In this document: positions 63,719 through 64,000 of the stretch, one piece after another
How the letters are laid out: each line of letters begins with the position of its first letter
Position numbering within the stretch: position 1 is the stretch's first letter
From: Lentzea alba
Lineage (GTDB): Bacteria > Actinomycetota > Actinomycetes > Mycobacteriales > Pseudonocardiaceae
DNA length: 64,000 nt
Reading direction: 5' to 3'
Assembly: GCF_011067745.1 (NCBI RefSeq)
Contig: NZ_JAAMPJ010000007.1
Span: 1-64,000 of the forward strand
Made by a program: the position numbers and the translations under genes
Notes under the pieces: model-generated
Databases searched by the model: none
Told to the model about the DNA's origin: nothing
The model's input: only the letters and a program-made list of their open reading frames with translations

Positions 63719-64000
63719 ATGGCGAGTTCGACTCGGGAGCAGATCCTCGAGGTGACGACAGCGCTGCTGAGCGACGTCGGCGCTGCAGCAGTGTCGGTTC
63801 GCGACGTGTGCCAGGCCGCCGGCGTCACGGCACCCACGCTGTACCACCACTTCGGAGACAAGCAGGGCTTGCTGGAAGCGGTTGCCGCACAAGGCTTCGA
63901 GCGCTACCTCGCCACCAAGCAGACCCACGGGCCGTCGGCCGATCCGGTGTCCGACCTGCGGGCGGGATGGGATCGGCACGTCGAGTTCGGCGTGACGCAC
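63719..64000 (+). CDS. TetR-family regulator, N-terminal part
   Basis: ATG 63719 opens MASSTREQILEVTTALLSDV, then the HTH SVRDVCQAAGVTAPTLYHHF and GDKQGLLEAVAAQGF, typical of TetR. The frame runs off the right edge after 94 residues. It is divergent from the paoABC-like operon and probably represses it. Confidence 0.93.
   Translation, partial: MASSTREQILEVTTALLSDVGAAAVSVRDVCQAAGVTAPTLYHHFGDKQGLLEAVAAQGFERYLATKQTHGPSADPVSDLRAGWDRHVEFGVTH

Overview
This window is chromosomal DNA from a high-GC actinomycete. The strong G/C bias at third codon positions, GTG starts, stop/start overlaps, Tat and lipoprotein signals and an AftD-type arabinofuranosyltransferase locus all fit the order Pseudonocardiales (Lentzea, Saccharothrix or Actinosynnema type). 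The genus is an inference; no rRNA or tRNA gene is present to test it.

Layout. 1-5.7 kb holds a secreted thioredoxin-like lipoprotein (partial), a TerC membrane protein, a tandem universal stress protein, a membrane-anchored His-rich protein, a secreted LVIVD/P-domain protein and an orphan zinc-finger anti-sigma factor beside broken sigma-factor pieces. 6-21 kb is the most coherent block. It runs VWA protein, polytopic protein, methyltransferase, AftD (1398 aa), a convergent flippase, a second polytopic protein, a 56-aa DUF2613 protein, a methyltransferase, a DUF3068 protein, a GT4 and a GT2. From memory this gene set matches the Mycobacterium tuberculosis Rv0224c-Rv0236c region, so cell-envelope arabinan/glycan assembly is the likely theme. 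21-23 kb is a graveyard of IS3-type and glycoside hydrolase 15 fragments. 22.8-27 kb has a DUF4389 protein, a fatty-acid desaturase, a RaiA-like protein and an AI-2E family exporter.

27.5-32.7 kb is an accessory island of secreted repeat proteins: RTX-like, PGRS-like and beta-helix. Two of them share a long hairpin leader. 33-36.5 kb has two overlapping GAF-ANTAR regulators and a CorA transporter. 36.5-45 kb is a mosaic of chimeric pseudogenes (LacI/HypF, antiporter/STAS, truncated transketolase), an intact transaldolase, a truncated transposase and two paralogous glycosyltransferases. Those two share a conserved, hairpin-rich 5' leader. 45-57 kb encodes an XRE/NB-ARC/TPR regulator and large secreted proteins: a ricin-type lectin, an SLT-like plus SGNH two-domain protein and a subtilase. 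57-64 kb has a second degenerate copy of the same IS, an SDR/LysR divergent pair and a PaoABC-type molybdenum aldehyde oxidase operon divergent from a TetR gene.

The less conventional signals are the shared structured leaders (37.5/42.1 kb and 27.6/31.7 kb), the reciprocal decay of a duplicated ANTAR/AI-2E junction (27.0 and 33.1 kb), the 168-bp antisense coding overlap at the end of aftD, and the paralogous glycosyltransferase that has lost the first Glu of its EX7E motif.
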